Part shown: piece by piece, positions 1 through 8,368 of the stretch
Layout: each line of letters opens with the position of its first letter
Position numbering within the stretch: the first letter of the stretch is position 1
Assembly (NCBI GenBank): GCA_028871055.1
Contig: JAGWON010000019.1
Span: 1-62,085, forward strand
Direction: 5' to 3'
Source: Alphaproteobacteria bacterium
GTDB lineage: Bacteria; Pseudomonadota; Alphaproteobacteria; ATCC43930; CGMCC-115725
Length of the DNA stretch: 62,085 bases
The notes under the pieces: generated by a model
Database searches by the model: none
What the model saw: only the letters and a program-made list of their open reading frames with translations
What the model was told of the DNA's origin: nothing
Position numbers and translations under genes: made by a program

Positions 1-58
1 ACCCGGCTGCGGCATCGAAAATGCTGGCCGTTTGCAGCACGCAGTGCCTTGATCTAGC

Positions 59-363
59 TCAAGCGACCGGCACGCTTGGCCTCTCGGCGTGCACTAGGCG
101 ATGGACGAAGGCATCGACGAACGTCGACAGGCCGAGCGTGCCGAATTCGCCGTATTCGTACCGGGCACGAACGATCTTTTTGTCGGCGAGCGAAATCATC
201 TCCTGAAATCTGACCAATAGGGGTGGCACCAATCGCTTCGCTTCGGCCTCATTTTTGGTGCCGAGGGATTCGATGAGACGTTCACGACCAAGGATGGGCC
301 GAACATGCTTGGGGACGGGAAACCGGACCGCCGAATATCATTCCAATCTTGTATGTAGCTCAT
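59..363 (-). pseudogene. Remnant of a tyrosine recombinase (phage integrase), N-terminal part only
   Basis: Reading leftward from an ATG at 363 the sequence gives MSYIQDWND. After a frameshift near 330 it continues as an open frame containing RFPVPKHVRPILGRERL, ESLGTKNEAEAKR and LLVRFQEMISLADKK, and stops at 59-61. The order 'FPVPKHVRPILG', then 'SLGTKNEAEAK', is typical of the N-terminal domain (DUF6538-like) of phage and island integrases. Only about 100 residues remain of a protein usually 350-450 long. The whole core-binding and catalytic part (R-K-H-R-H-Y) is absent. It starts 100 bases after the 3' end of the tRNA-Ser gene and points away from it, as an integrase does at its attachment site. 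The family call rests on remembered sequence patterns and is fairly sure; the loss of function is certain. Confidence 0.7.
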
Positions 364-462
364 GCGAAATCGCCTCATGGTTCCAGCCCGTGGTCCCAGT
401 GAGGCGAACATCAAATCGTTGATTTCGCGAAACCTATCTTGGAAAGGATCCTTTTCAAGGTA

Positions 463-555
<93 letters not shown>

Positions 556-568
556 GACAGGGCGCGGA

Positions 569-597
569 GCCTAACGCAGCCGCCGGGCCAGCCGCAA
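569..597 (-). promoter_or_regulatory. Possible promoter of the tRNA-Ser gene
   Basis: On the minus strand TTGCGG (597-592) and TTAGGC (574-569) are separated by 17 bases and lie just upstream of the tRNA 5' end at 555. The match to the sigma-70 consensus is partial, so this is a weak call supported mainly by its position. Confidence 0.35.
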
Positions 598-767
598 TCC
601 CACAAACTTGTCACACCCCGTCGGGGGAAAATCGGCGCTGGTCACGGCGTTACCTATTGTATCCCGGTCTCGACCGGGCCCGCGTCCCGTCGGCGGAGAA
701 CCGCCGGCGCCTTCATGCGAGCCGGAGCGCGGGCCTGGGTGCCTGCACATCGAGAAGGAGGACAGAG

Positions 768-1013
768 ATGGGTGTTTACCTGCGCTCGGCTTTGTTCGTA
801 GTCGCCATGATGTCGCTCGCTGCCTGCGGCACCTCGCCCGGCTGCCGCGCGGTCACCGGCGGCGCTATCGGCGCAGCCGGCGGCGCGGCGCTCGGCGCAA
901 TTGGCGGCAATCCGGCGCTCGGCGCGGCGGCCGGCGGCCTCGCCGGCGCTGCGACGGGTGCTTTCACGTCGCCTAATCAGGTTAGCGCCGGCCCGTCGCC
1001 GATCTGCCAGTGA
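768..1013 (+). CDS. Small glycine-zipper lipoprotein
   Basis: An 81-residue protein that starts at an ATG seven bases after a strong ribosome binding site, AAGGAGG (755-761). The N-terminus is a lipoprotein signal peptide with lipobox LAAC, cysteine near residue 19. The rest is almost entirely a glycine/alanine helix with repeated G-x3-G spacing (GGAIGAAGGAALGAIGG), the pattern of glycine-zipper outer-membrane lipoproteins of the YMGG or OmpA-2 type. It is probably anchored in the outer membrane. Its specific role is unknown. It stands alone between the tRNA and the rplU promoter. Confidence 0.75.
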   Translation: MGVYLRSALFVVAMMSLAACGTSPGCRAVTGGAIGAAGGAALGAIGGNPALGAAAGGLAGAATGAFTSPNQVSAGPSPICQ

Positions 1014-1075
1014 CGGTTGCCGCGTAACCCCACGCAAAACCTGGAGAAAACCGGCCGGAAAGCGCCGCAAAGCCG

Positions 1076-1103
1076 TTGACAGGCGGCGCTTCCCGGCTAT
1101 AGT
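1076..1103 (+). promoter_or_regulatory. Sigma-70 promoter of rplU-rpmA
   Basis: A perfect -35 box TTGACA (1076-1081) and a near-perfect -10 box TATAGT (1098-1103) are separated by 16 bases. They lie 54 bases before the rplU start. This is the strongest consensus promoter seen in the window. Confidence 0.75.
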
Positions 1104-1157
1104 TCGCGCCAACGGACGGCCTGGTCCCGTCCGTTCCCTTTTTCCAGGGCGCGCCCC

Positions 1158-1496
1158 ATGTACGCTGTCATCCGCACCGGCGGCAAGCAATACCGAGTCG
1201 CCAAGGACGACGTGATCTTCGTCGAGAAGCTCGCGGCCGATCCCGGCTCGAGCGTGACGCTCGACGAAGTCCTCATGCTCGGTGGCGAAGGCCAGAAGCC
1301 GAAGGCCGGAGTGCCGCTGATTGCGGGCGCATCCGTGACCGCCCAGGTGCTCGAGCAGAAGCTCGGCGACAAGGTGCTCGTGTTCAAGAAACGGCGCCGC
1401 CACAACTACCGCCGCAAGAACGGCCATCGCCAAGCGATGACCGTGCTGCGCATCACCGGCATCCGCGCCGGGCAGGAGAGCGCTCATGGCGCATAA
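1158..1496 (+). CDS. rplU: 50S ribosomal protein L21
   Basis: A 112-residue L21 that binds 23S rRNA in the large subunit. The sequence opens with [14 protein letters not shown], the L21 signature, and has the basic segment [17 protein letters not shown] near residues 75-90 followed by TVLRITGI, the usual C-terminal pattern. Length is normal. The last 11 bases overlap the start of rpmA, so the two are translated from one message, driven by the promoter at 1076-1103. Confidence 0.98.
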   Translation: MYAVIRTGGKQYRVAKDDVIFVEKLAADPGSSVTLDEVLMLGGEGQKPKAGVPLIAGASVTAQVLEQKLGDKVLVFKKRRRHNYRRKNGHRQAMTVLRITGIRAGQESAHGA

Positions 1497-1758
1497 AAAG
1501 GCTGGCGGCTCGTCACGCAACGGCCGCGACTCCCGGGGCCGCCGCCTCGGATTGAAGCGTGCCGGCGGCGAGATTGTCGTGCCGGGCAACATCCTGGTGC
1601 GGCAGCGCGGTACGAAGTTCCATGCCGGCCGCAATGTCGGTCTGGGCCGCGACCACACCTTGTTTGCGCTGACCGAAGGCGCGGTGCGCTTCCACACCTC
1701 GCGCAACGGACGCACTTTCGTGTCGGTGGAACCGGGCCCGGCGGAGGCCGCGGAGTAG
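1486..1758 (+). CDS. rpmA: 50S ribosomal protein L27
   Basis: A 90-residue L27 with the conserved N-terminal tail [16 protein letters not shown] that reaches the peptidyl-transferase centre, followed by [12 protein letters not shown] and the typical core ([19 protein letters not shown]). There is no N-terminal extension of the kind cleaved in Firmicutes. It overlaps rplU by 11 bases. An intrinsic terminator follows 38 bases after the stop. Confidence 0.98.
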   Translation: MAHKKAGGSSRNGRDSRGRRLGLKRAGGEIVVPGNILVRQRGTKFHAGRNVGLGRDHTLFALTEGAVRFHTSRNGRTFVSVEPGPAEAAE

Positions 1759-1796
1759 GCTATTCACCCGAAGGCGCGACGCGCTAGATTGAACGC

Positions 1797-1825
1797 AAAG
1801 GGGGAATGGCCGCATTCCCCCTTTT
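1797..1825 (+). terminator. Intrinsic terminator after rplU-rpmA
   Basis: A perfect 12-bp inverted repeat (1797-1808 with 1813-1824) closes a four-base loop GCCG. The stem is A/T at its base and runs into a short T tract. It sits between the rpmA stop and the obgE start, so obgE would need its own promoter or read-through. Confidence 0.8.
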
Positions 1826-1852
1826 CCGTTGGGGGCGGGCGGCCGGCATCCG

Positions 1853-2884
1853 ATGAAGTTCCTAGATCAAGCCAAGATCTATCTCAAGAGCGGCGACGGC
1901 GGCGCCGGCGCGGTGAGCTTCCGGCGCGAGAAGTTCATCGAGTACGGCGGGCCCGACGGCGGCAACGGCGGCCGCGGCGGCGACATCGTCATCGAAAGCG
2001 TCGCCAACCTCAACACGCTGATCGACTATCGCTACCAGCAGCACTTCAAAGCCGATAACGGACATCACGGCATGGGCGCCAACCGCTCGGGTGCCGACGG
2101 CCGATCGCTGGTGCTGCGCGTGCCGGTCGGCACGCAGATCCTCGACGAGGCCAACGAGGACGTCCTGCTCGATCTCAAGCGGCCGGGCGAACGCCACGTG
2201 CTGCTCAAGGGCGGCGATGGCGGCTTCGGCAACACGCACTACAAAAGCGCGACCAACCGCGCGCCGCGCAAGGCCGGCAAGGGCTGGCCCGGCGAGGAGC
2301 GCTGGGTTTGGCTGCGGCTCAAGCTGATCGCCGATGCCGGGCTGGTGGGATTGCCCAATGCCGGCAAGTCCACGCTCCTCGCCGCGGTGTCCCGCGCCAG
2401 ACCGAAGATCGCGGCCTATCCTTTCACCACGCTCAAGCCGCAGCTCGGCGTCGTGCACGTGCATGACGACGAGTTCGTGCTCGCCGATTTGCCCGGCTTA
2501 ATCGAAGGTGCGAGCGAGGGTACCGGCCTTGGCCATCGCTTCTTCGGCCACGTCGAGCGCTGCGCCGTCATCCTCCATCTGATCGATGCGACGCTCGACG
2601 ACGTCGTCGGCGCCTGGCGCACCATCCGTGCCGAGCTCGAAGCCTATGGCCACGGCCTTGCCGATAAGACCGAGTTGATAGCCCTCAACAAAGCGGACGC
2701 CATCCCGGCAGCTGAGATGGAGAAGAAGCGCAAGGCGCTTAAGCGGGCAAGCCGGCGCGATCCGCTGATCATGTCGGCCGCGACCGGGCGCGATGTCGAC
2801 AAGGTCATGGCAGCGGTCGCGACCGTGGTGCACACGACACGGCAGCGAGCCCGCGCCGCAGCCGAGACGGCGGAGGCGAAATGA
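1853..2884 (+). CDS. obgE: GTPase Obg (ribosome-associated, CgtA)
   Basis: A 343-residue Obg GTPase involved in late assembly of the 50S subunit and in stress control. The start at 1853 gives the family opening [17 protein letters not shown]. Residues 1-158 are the glycine-rich Obg fold, and the G domain follows: P-loop GLPNAGKST near 166, switch region [15 protein letters not shown] near 211 and NKAD near 280. There is no long C-terminal OCT extension. The stop overlaps the start of proB (ATGA, 2881-2884), which implies coupled translation with proline synthesis genes. The gene lies just downstream of rpmA, its usual partner. Confidence 0.97.
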   Translation: MKFLDQAKIYLKSGDGGAGAVSFRREKFIEYGGPDGGNGGRGGDIVIESVANLNTLIDYRYQQHFKADNGHHGMGANRSGADGRSLVLRVPVGTQILDEANEDVLLDLKRPGERHVLLKGGDGGFGNTHYKSATNRAPRKAGKGWPGEERWVWLRLKLIADAGLVGLPNAGKSTLLAAVSRARPKIAAYPFTTLKPQLGVVHVHDDEFVLADLPGLIEGASEGTGLGHRFFGHVERCAVILHLIDATLDDVVGAWRTIRAELEAYGHGLADKTELIALNKADAIPAAEMEKKRKALKRASRRDPLIMSAATGRDVDKVMAAVATVVHTTRQRARAAAETAEAK

Positions 2885-3996
2885 GCCAGAGTCTCGCCTC
2901 CTCGAAGCGCCTGATCGTCAAGATCGGCTCGGCGTTGCTTGCCGACGACAAGACGGGCGAGCCTCGCCGCGCGTGGCTCGAGGCGCTGATGGCGGACGTC
3001 GCCGCGTTGCGCAAGAAGGGCACAGCAGTGCTGATCGTCACCTCCGGCGCGGTCGCCATTGGACGCCGTCACCTCGGCTTGCCGGCGGGCCCGCTGCGAC
3101 TCGAGGAGAAACAGGCGGCGGCGGCGGCCGGCCAGGTTCGCCTCGCTCACGTCTATCAGGAAGCAGCCGCCCGGCACGCCATCATCATCGCCCAGGTCCT
3201 GCTCACTCCCGAGGATACCGAGGTGCGCCGCCGCCACCTCAACGCGCGCGCGACCATCGAGCAGCTCCTGGCGCTCGAGGCGCTGCCGGTGATCAACGAG
3301 AACGACACGGTCGCAACGGCTGAGCTGCGCTTCGGCGACAACGACCGGCTGGCCGCACGCGTCGCGCAGATGATCAGCGCCGACACCCTCGTGTTGCTGT
3401 CCGACATCGACGGGCTCTATACGGCCGATCCGCGCCGCGACCGGACGGCCAAGCACATCGCCGAATGCCGCGAGATCACGCCCGAGGTCGAGGCGATGGC
3501 GGGCAAGGCACCACCGGGTTCATCGTCGGGCGGCATGGTGACCAAGCTGGCCGCCGCGCGCATTTGCCTCGCAGCCGGCTGCCGCATGGTGATCGCCAAG
3601 GGCGAGGCGCCGCATGCGCTCGCCGCGCTCGATGACGGCGCGCGCGCGACCTGGTTCGTGCCGGCCGCCGAGCCGCTGACCGCGCGCAAGCGCTGGATTG
3701 CCGGCGCGGTCAATCCGGCTGGCGTTCTGGTCATCGACGACGGCGCGGCGCGGGCGCTGAAACGCGGCACCAGCCTGCTGCCGGCCGGCGTGACCCGCAT
3801 TGAGGGCGAGTTCGAGCGCGGCGACGCGGTGATCGTGCGCACCAAGGACGGTCACGAGTTGGCGCGGGGGCTTTCGGCGTATTCGAGCGCCGATGCGCGC
3901 GCCATCGCCGGCCATAAAAGCGGTGAAATCGAGGCCATCCTCGGCTACCGTGGCCGCGACGAGATGATCCACCGCGACGATCTGGTGCTGACATGA
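2881..3996 (+). CDS. proB: Glutamate 5-kinase
   Basis: A 371-residue enzyme that phosphorylates glutamate in the first step of proline synthesis; a cytoplasmic protein. The N-terminal amino-acid kinase domain shows KIGSALL near residue 15, INENDTVA near 140 and the nucleotide site [14 protein letters not shown] near 175. A C-terminal PUA domain begins near residue 280. The usual feedback site lies in the kinase domain, but sensitivity cannot be judged here. It overlaps obgE and proA by four bases each, so the three genes form one coupled unit. Confidence 0.97.
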   Translation: MSQSLASSKRLIVKIGSALLADDKTGEPRRAWLEALMADVAALRKKGTAVLIVTSGAVAIGRRHLGLPAGPLRLEEKQAAAAAGQVRLAHVYQEAAARHAIIIAQVLLTPEDTEVRRRHLNARATIEQLLALEALPVINENDTVATAELRFGDNDRLAARVAQMISADTLVLLSDIDGLYTADPRRDRTAKHIAECREITPEVEAMAGKAPPGSSSGGMVTKLAAARICLAAGCRMVIAKGEAPHALAALDDGARATWFVPAAEPLTARKRWIAGAVNPAGVLVIDDGAARALKRGTSLLPAGVTRIEGEFERGDAVIVRTKDGHELARGLSAYSSADARAIAGHKSGEIEAILGYRGRDEMIHRDDLVLT

Positions 3997-5285
3997 CGGC
4001 GCTCGATACCACTGCCGACCGGTCGGGCGGCACGTTGCGTGACGAGATGCACGCGCTGGGCCGGGCCGCGCGCGCCGCTGCTGCGATCCTCGCCCGCGCC
4101 ACCGCCGGACAGCGCAGCGATGCGTTGAAACACGCGGCGCAGGCGATTCACGCCGCACGTACCGCCATCCTCGAGGCCAATTATCGCGACCTGGAGTCCG
4201 TCCACGGCAAGAACCTGTCGGTGGCGATGACCGACCGACTGATGCTGGACGACAAGCGCATCGCTGCCATGGCGGCGGGGCTGGCTGAAGTCGCCGCCCT
4301 GCCCGATCCCGTCGGCACCGTGCTCGCCGAGTGGACGCGGCCCAACGGTCTGCGCATCCAGCGCGTGCGCATACCCTTCGGCGTGATCGGCATCATTTAT
4401 GAGTCGCGACCCAACGTGACCGCCGACGCCGGTGGCCTCTGCATCCGCTCGGGCAACGCTGCGATCCTGCGCGGCGGCTCGGAAAGCTTCCACTCGTCGC
4501 GCGCGATTGTCGCGGCGATCGAAGATGGGCTCAACCAAGCCGGCTTGCCGCGCGCCGCCGTGCAGCTCGTCCCGACGACTGATCGCGCCGCGGTCGGTCA
4601 CATGCTGGTGATGAACGATATGATCGACGTCATCGTTCCGCGCGGCGGCCGCTCGCTGATCGAGCGGGTGCAGACCGAGAGCCGTCTGCCGGTGATCGCG
4701 CATCTCGAAGGCGTATGCCATGTCTATCTCGACCGCGCCGCCGATCCAGAAAAGGCGCGCAAGATCGTGCTCAACGCCAAGATGCGGCGCACCGGTGTAT
4801 GCGGCGCGGCGGAGACGCTGCTGGTGGATCGCGCGGTGGCGGCGCAATTGCTGCCGCCGATCTTGGCCGACCTGCACCAAGCCGCCTGCGAGATCCGCGG
4901 CGACGACGCGGTGCGCGCGCTCGACCGAAACGCTAAGGCCGCGACGGAGCAGGACTGGTACACCGAATATCTCGACGCCATCCTGGCGGTAAAGGTGGTT
5001 GACGGCCTCGATGCTGCGATCCGCCACGTCAACCATTACGGCTCGCACCATACCGACGCCATCGTGACCGAGGAGAAAGCCGCAGCGGAGAGGTTTTTCG
5101 CCGAGGTCGACAGCGCCATCGTGCTGGCCAATGCCTCGACCCAGTTCGCCGACGGCCGCGAGTTCGGCATGGGCGCGGAGATCGGCATCTCGACGGGGCG
5201 GCTGCCGCCCCGTGGACCCGTTGGTGCCGAACAGCTCACAAGCTTCAAGTACGTCGTACGCGGCGACGGCCAGGTGCGCCCCTGA
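3993..5285 (+). CDS. proA: Glutamate-5-semialdehyde dehydrogenase (gamma-glutamyl phosphate reductase)
   Basis: A 430-residue NADPH-dependent enzyme that reduces gamma-glutamyl phosphate to the semialdehyde, the second step of proline synthesis. It shows the ALDH-type motifs [12 protein letters not shown] near residue 135, [12 protein letters not shown] near 160 and the catalytic cysteine in [13 protein letters not shown] near 270. The last segment ([20 protein letters not shown]) is typical of ProA. Its start overlaps the proB stop (ATGA) and its stop overlaps the probable CTG start of nadD. Confidence 0.97.
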   Translation: MTALDTTADRSGGTLRDEMHALGRAARAAAAILARATAGQRSDALKHAAQAIHAARTAILEANYRDLESVHGKNLSVAMTDRLMLDDKRIAAMAAGLAEVAALPDPVGTVLAEWTRPNGLRIQRVRIPFGVIGIIYESRPNVTADAGGLCIRSGNAAILRGGSESFHSSRAIVAAIEDGLNQAGLPRAAVQLVPTTDRAAVGHMLVMNDMIDVIVPRGGRSLIERVQTESRLPVIAHLEGVCHVYLDRAADPEKARKIVLNAKMRRTGVCGAAETLLVDRAVAAQLLPPILADLHQAACEIRGDDAVRALDRNAKAATEQDWYTEYLDAILAVKVVDGLDAAIRHVNHYGSHHTDAIVTEEKAAAERFFAEVDSAIVLANASTQFADGREFGMGAEIGISTGRLPPRGPVGAEQLTSFKYVVRGDGQVRP

Positions 5286-5902
5286 GCCTCGTCGCGCTCG
5301 ACCTCGGTCATGCGCCGCCGCGCCGCGTCGGGCTGCTCGGCGGTTCGTTCAACCCCGCCCATGGCGGCCACGTGCACCTGAGCATCGAAGCGCTACGGCG
5401 GCTCGGCCTCGACGAAGTGTGGTGGCTGGTGGCGGACCAGAACCCGCTCAAGCCGGCCCAGGGCATGGTACCGCTCTTGGCCCGGCTGGCGACAGCGCGC
5501 GCACTGGTCCGCCATCCGCGTATCCGGGTGCTCGATCTCGAGCGTCGCCTCGGCACGCGCTTCACGGTCGACACGATCCGGGCCTTGAAAGCGCGTTTCC
5601 GGCGGACCAAATTTGTTTGGCTGATGGGCGCGGACAACCTGTCTCAAATCCGTCACTGGCGGCGCTGGCGTGAGATTTTTGCCGCGCTGCCCATTGCGAT
5701 CTTCGCGCGTCCTACGTATTGTCGAACTGCTTTGGCCGCGCTGCCTGCCCATCGTTTCGCCCGTCATCGCCTGCCTGCCGCCGCGGCGCGGCGGCTTCCC
5801 GATAGCGGGCCGCCGGCGTGGATCTTTCTGTGGTCGATCCTCGACCCCCATTCCGCCACTCAAATCCGCCAACACATCCGAGGTAACCGCCATACCGCGT
5901 AG
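5282..5902 (+). CDS. nadD: Nicotinate-nucleotide adenylyltransferase, probable CTG start
   Basis: This enzyme transfers AMP to nicotinate mononucleotide in NAD synthesis. The frame contains the nucleotidyltransferase signature [14 protein letters not shown] at about residues 17-30, [18 protein letters not shown], and the C-terminal [12 protein letters not shown] that matches the family S-x-T-x-I-R motif. Between the upstream in-frame stop and the GTG at 5372, which lies after the essential signature, there is no ATG, GTG or TTG. The best start is CTG at 5282-5284, overlapping the proA stop TGA exactly as ATG does at the two upstream junctions. That gives 206 residues, a normal length. Function is sure; the start is inferred. 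Confidence 0.88.
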   Translation: MSLVALDLGHAPPRRVGLLGGSFNPAHGGHVHLSIEALRRLGLDEVWWLVADQNPLKPAQGMVPLLARLATARALVRHPRIRVLDLERRLGTRFTVDTIRALKARFRRTKFVWLMGADNLSQIRHWRRWREIFAALPIAIFARPTYCRTALAALPAHRFARHRLPAAAARRLPDSGPPAWIFLWSILDPHSATQIRQHIRGNRHTA

Positions 5903-5909
5903 CAAACCC

Positions 5910-6287
5910 TTGAAGGCCAGGAAGCGGCGCAGCGCCGCTCGCGACGACACCCTGCTTCACCTGATCGAGAAGACCCTGGACGACGGCAAGGCCGAAGAGA
6001 TTGCTGTCATCGACCTCGAGAACAAATCCGCGCTCGCCGATTACATGGTCATAGCTAGCGGGCGCTCGCAGCGCCAAATCACGGCGCTGGCGGAGCGCCT
6101 GCTCGATGTCCTGCACGAAGCGGGCTACCGCCACCTTTCGGTCGAGGGCCTGTCACACGGCGAATGGGTGCTGGTCGACGCAGGCGACATCATCGTCCAC
6201 CTGTTCCGGCCGGAGCAACGCGCACACTACAACCTCGAGAAGATGTGGGGCGAAGCGTTCGCCGCGCTCGACGAATCGATCGCCTGA
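5910..6287 (+). CDS. rsfS: Ribosome silencing factor RsfS
   Basis: A small protein (125 residues from the TTG at 5910) that binds L14 and blocks subunit joining under starvation. The family core is evident: EIAVIDLENKSALADYMVIASG, then a helix QITALAERLLDVLHEAGY, and SHGEWVLVDAGDIIVHLF. The frame continues upstream without an ATG near the core, so the TTG seven bases after the nadD stop is the likeliest start; no strong ribosome binding site is seen. The position after nadD and before rlmH is the usual one. Confidence 0.9.
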   Translation: MKARKRRSAARDDTLLHLIEKTLDDGKAEEIAVIDLENKSALADYMVIASGRSQRQITALAERLLDVLHEAGYRHLSVEGLSHGEWVLVDAGDIIVHLFRPEQRAHYNLEKMWGEAFAALDESIA

Positions 6288-6302
6288 GCGCGGCTGCGCG
6301 CC

Positions 6303-6761
6303 ATGCGCATCACCATCGCCGCGATCGGCAAGCTCAAGCCCGGGGCACATAAGGACCTCGCCGCACACTACGCCGGCCGTTTGCGCTGGCCGCTCACCAT
6401 CCGCGAGGTGGACGAACGCCGCAAGCTGCCGCCGGCGGAGCTGAAGGCGCGCGAGGGCGCGCTCCTGCTCGCCGCAATTCCGAAAGGCGCCACCGTCGTC
6501 GCTCTCGATGAGCGTGGTACCGCGCTGTCAAGCGCCGATTTCGCCAAGCGACTGGCGCGCTGGCGCGACTCGGGCGCGGCCGATCTTGCTTTTTTGATCG
6601 GCGGCGCCGACGGGCTCGACGACGGCGTCCGGGGCACCGCGGCATTTGTGCTGTCGCTCGGACCCGCCACCTGGCCCCATTTCCTCGCCCGCGGCATGCT
6701 GTTGGAGCAACTCTACCGCGCCGAGACCCTGCTCGCGGGCCATCCTTATCACCGCGAATAG
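6303..6761 (+). CDS. rlmH: 23S rRNA pseudouridine-1915 N3-methyltransferase
   Basis: A 152-residue SPOUT methyltransferase that modifies pseudouridine 1915 in helix 69 on assembled ribosomes. Family marks are MRITIAAIGKLK at the start, VALDERGTALSS in the middle, and the knotted SAM site FLIGGADGLDD followed by LARGMLLEQLYRA and the C-terminal GHPYHRE. Length is standard. It lies 15 bases after rsfS and shares its message. Confidence 0.96.
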   Translation: MRITIAAIGKLKPGAHKDLAAHYAGRLRWPLTIREVDERRKLPPAELKAREGALLLAAIPKGATVVALDERGTALSSADFAKRLARWRDSGAADLAFLIGGADGLDDGVRGTAAFVLSLGPATWPHFLARGMLLEQLYRAETLLAGHPYHRE

Positions 6762-6808
6762 GCGCCCCGCCCCTACCGTTCGCGGTGTCGTTCCTTTATA
6801 TATCGGGC

Positions 6809-8368
6809 ATGTCTACACCGAACCGGCCGCGCCCCATCGTCCTGTGCATTCTCGACGGCTGGGGCGAACGCGCGCAGCGCGACGACAACGCCATTCTCCA
6901 GGCGCGGACGCCCAACTGGGATCGCTTCATGGCCCACTTCCCGCACGCGCACATACAGGCGAGCGAGCATTTCGTCGGCCTGCCGGACCGCCAGATGGGT
7001 AACTCCGAGGTCGGCCACACCAACATCGGCGCCGGCCGCGTCGTAAAGCAGGACCTGCCGCGCATCGATGACGCGATCAGGCAGGGCGCGTTGACGCGGA
7101 ACCCGGCGCTCAACTCCTTTGTCACGGCAATGAAGCGAAGCGGCGGCGCCGTCCACCTGATGGGGCTGATGTCGCCGGGCGGCGTCCACTCGCATCAGGA
7201 CCAGATTACGGCGCTGGCGAAGCTCCTGGCCGAGGCGGGCTTGACGGTGAATGTCCACGCGTTTCTCGACGGGCGCGACGTGCCGCCGCGCAGCGCTCGC
7301 GATTACGTCTCCGCGTTCGAGACCGCGCTCAAGGACCAGAAGCGCGTACGCATCGCCACGGTCGGCGGCCGCTATTTTGCGATGGATCGCGACAAGCGCT
7401 GGGACCGCATCGAGAAGGCGTATCGTGCGCTCGTCGCCGCCGAAGGCGCACGCGCGCCCGATGCCCCCACCGCGATCGAGCAATCCTACCGGCAGGACAA
7501 GGGGGATGAGTTCGTCGCGCCGACCGTAATCGGCAACTACAGCGGCATGAAGGATGGCGACGGCATGATTTGCGCCAATTTCCGGGCCGATCGCGTGCGC
7601 CAGATTCTGCTCGCGCTGCTCGATCCCAGGTTCGTGGCGTTCAGCCGCCCCAGCATCGTGAAATTCGCCGCGGCGCTCGGCATGACCGAATACTCCGACG
7701 AGCTCAAGGCCCTGATGAACGCGCTGTTCCCGCCCGAAAATCTGAGCGACACCCTCGGCGAGGTGGTGGCGCAGGCCGGCCTCAAGCAGCTGCGCATCGC
7801 CGAGACCGAGAAATACGCCCATGTCACGTTCTTCTTCAACGGCGGGCGCGAGATCGAATTCGATGGTGAAAGCCGCATCCTCGTGCCGTCGCCGAAGATC
7901 GCCACTTACGACCGGAAGCCCGAGATGTCGGCGTTTGAAGTCACCGACCGTCTGGTCGACGCAATCGACAGCGGCAAGTTCGACATGATCGTGGTCAATT
8001 ACGCCAACACCGACATGGTCGGACACACCGGCGATATCACGGCGGCGATCAAGGCCGTCGAGGCGGTCGACCAGTGCCTCGGCCGCATCGCCGCGGCGGT
8101 CGAGGGCGCCGGCGGCTGTCTCCTGATCACGGCCGACCACGGCAATGCCGAGCAGATGCGCGATCCCGAAACCGGCCAGCCGCATACCGCACATACGACC
8201 AATCCGGTGCCGCTGCTGCTGGTCAACCCGCCGCCGGGCATGACGCATCTGCGCGACGGCAAGCTTGCCGACATCGCGCCGACCATGCTGTCGCTGCTCG
8301 GATTGCCGCAACCCGCGGCGATGACGGGCCAGAACCTCGCCCGCGCCGCCACGCGTGTCACGGCCTAA
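6809..8368 (+). CDS. gpmI: 2,3-bisphosphoglycerate-independent phosphoglycerate mutase
   Basis: This manganese enzyme interconverts 3- and 2-phosphoglycerate in glycolysis. It is 519 residues long from the ATG at 6809; a GTG at 6785 would add eight residues. Alkaline-phosphatase-superfamily motifs are present: LCILDGWG near the start, the phosphoserine site MGNSEVGHTNIGAGR (Ser about 66), SPGGVHSHQDQ near 125, the metal site NTDMVGHTGD and ADHGNAEQM near 440. Its stop overlaps the next gene by 14 bases, so the downstream cell-wall gene is probably coupled. Confidence 0.97.
   Translation: MSTPNRPRPIVLCILDGWGERAQRDDNAILQARTPNWDRFMAHFPHAHIQASEHFVGLPDRQMGNSEVGHTNIGAGRVVKQDLPRIDDAIRQGALTRNPALNSFVTAMKRSGGAVHLMGLMSPGGVHSHQDQITALAKLLAEAGLTVNVHAFLDGRDVPPRSARDYVSAFETALKDQKRVRIATVGGRYFAMDRDKRWDRIEKAYRALVAAEGARAPDAPTAIEQSYRQDKGDEFVAPTVIGNYSGMKDGDGMICANFRADRVRQILLALLDPRFVAFSRPSIVKFAAALGMTEYSDELKALMNALFPPENLSDTLGEVVAQAGLKQLRIAETEKYAHVTFFFNGGREIEFDGESRILVPSPKIATYDRKPEMSAFEVTDRLVDAIDSGKFDMIVVNYANTDMVGHTGDITAAIKAVEAVDQCLGRIAAAVEGAGGCLLITADHGNAEQMRDPETGQPHTAHTTNPVPLLLVNPPPGMTHLRDGKLADIAPTMLSLLGLPQPAAMTGQNLARAATRVTA

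Noticed and set aside
5372-5902. nadD starting at the GTG at 5372
   Set aside because: This start removes the [11 protein letters not shown] nucleotide-binding motif, without which the enzyme cannot work.
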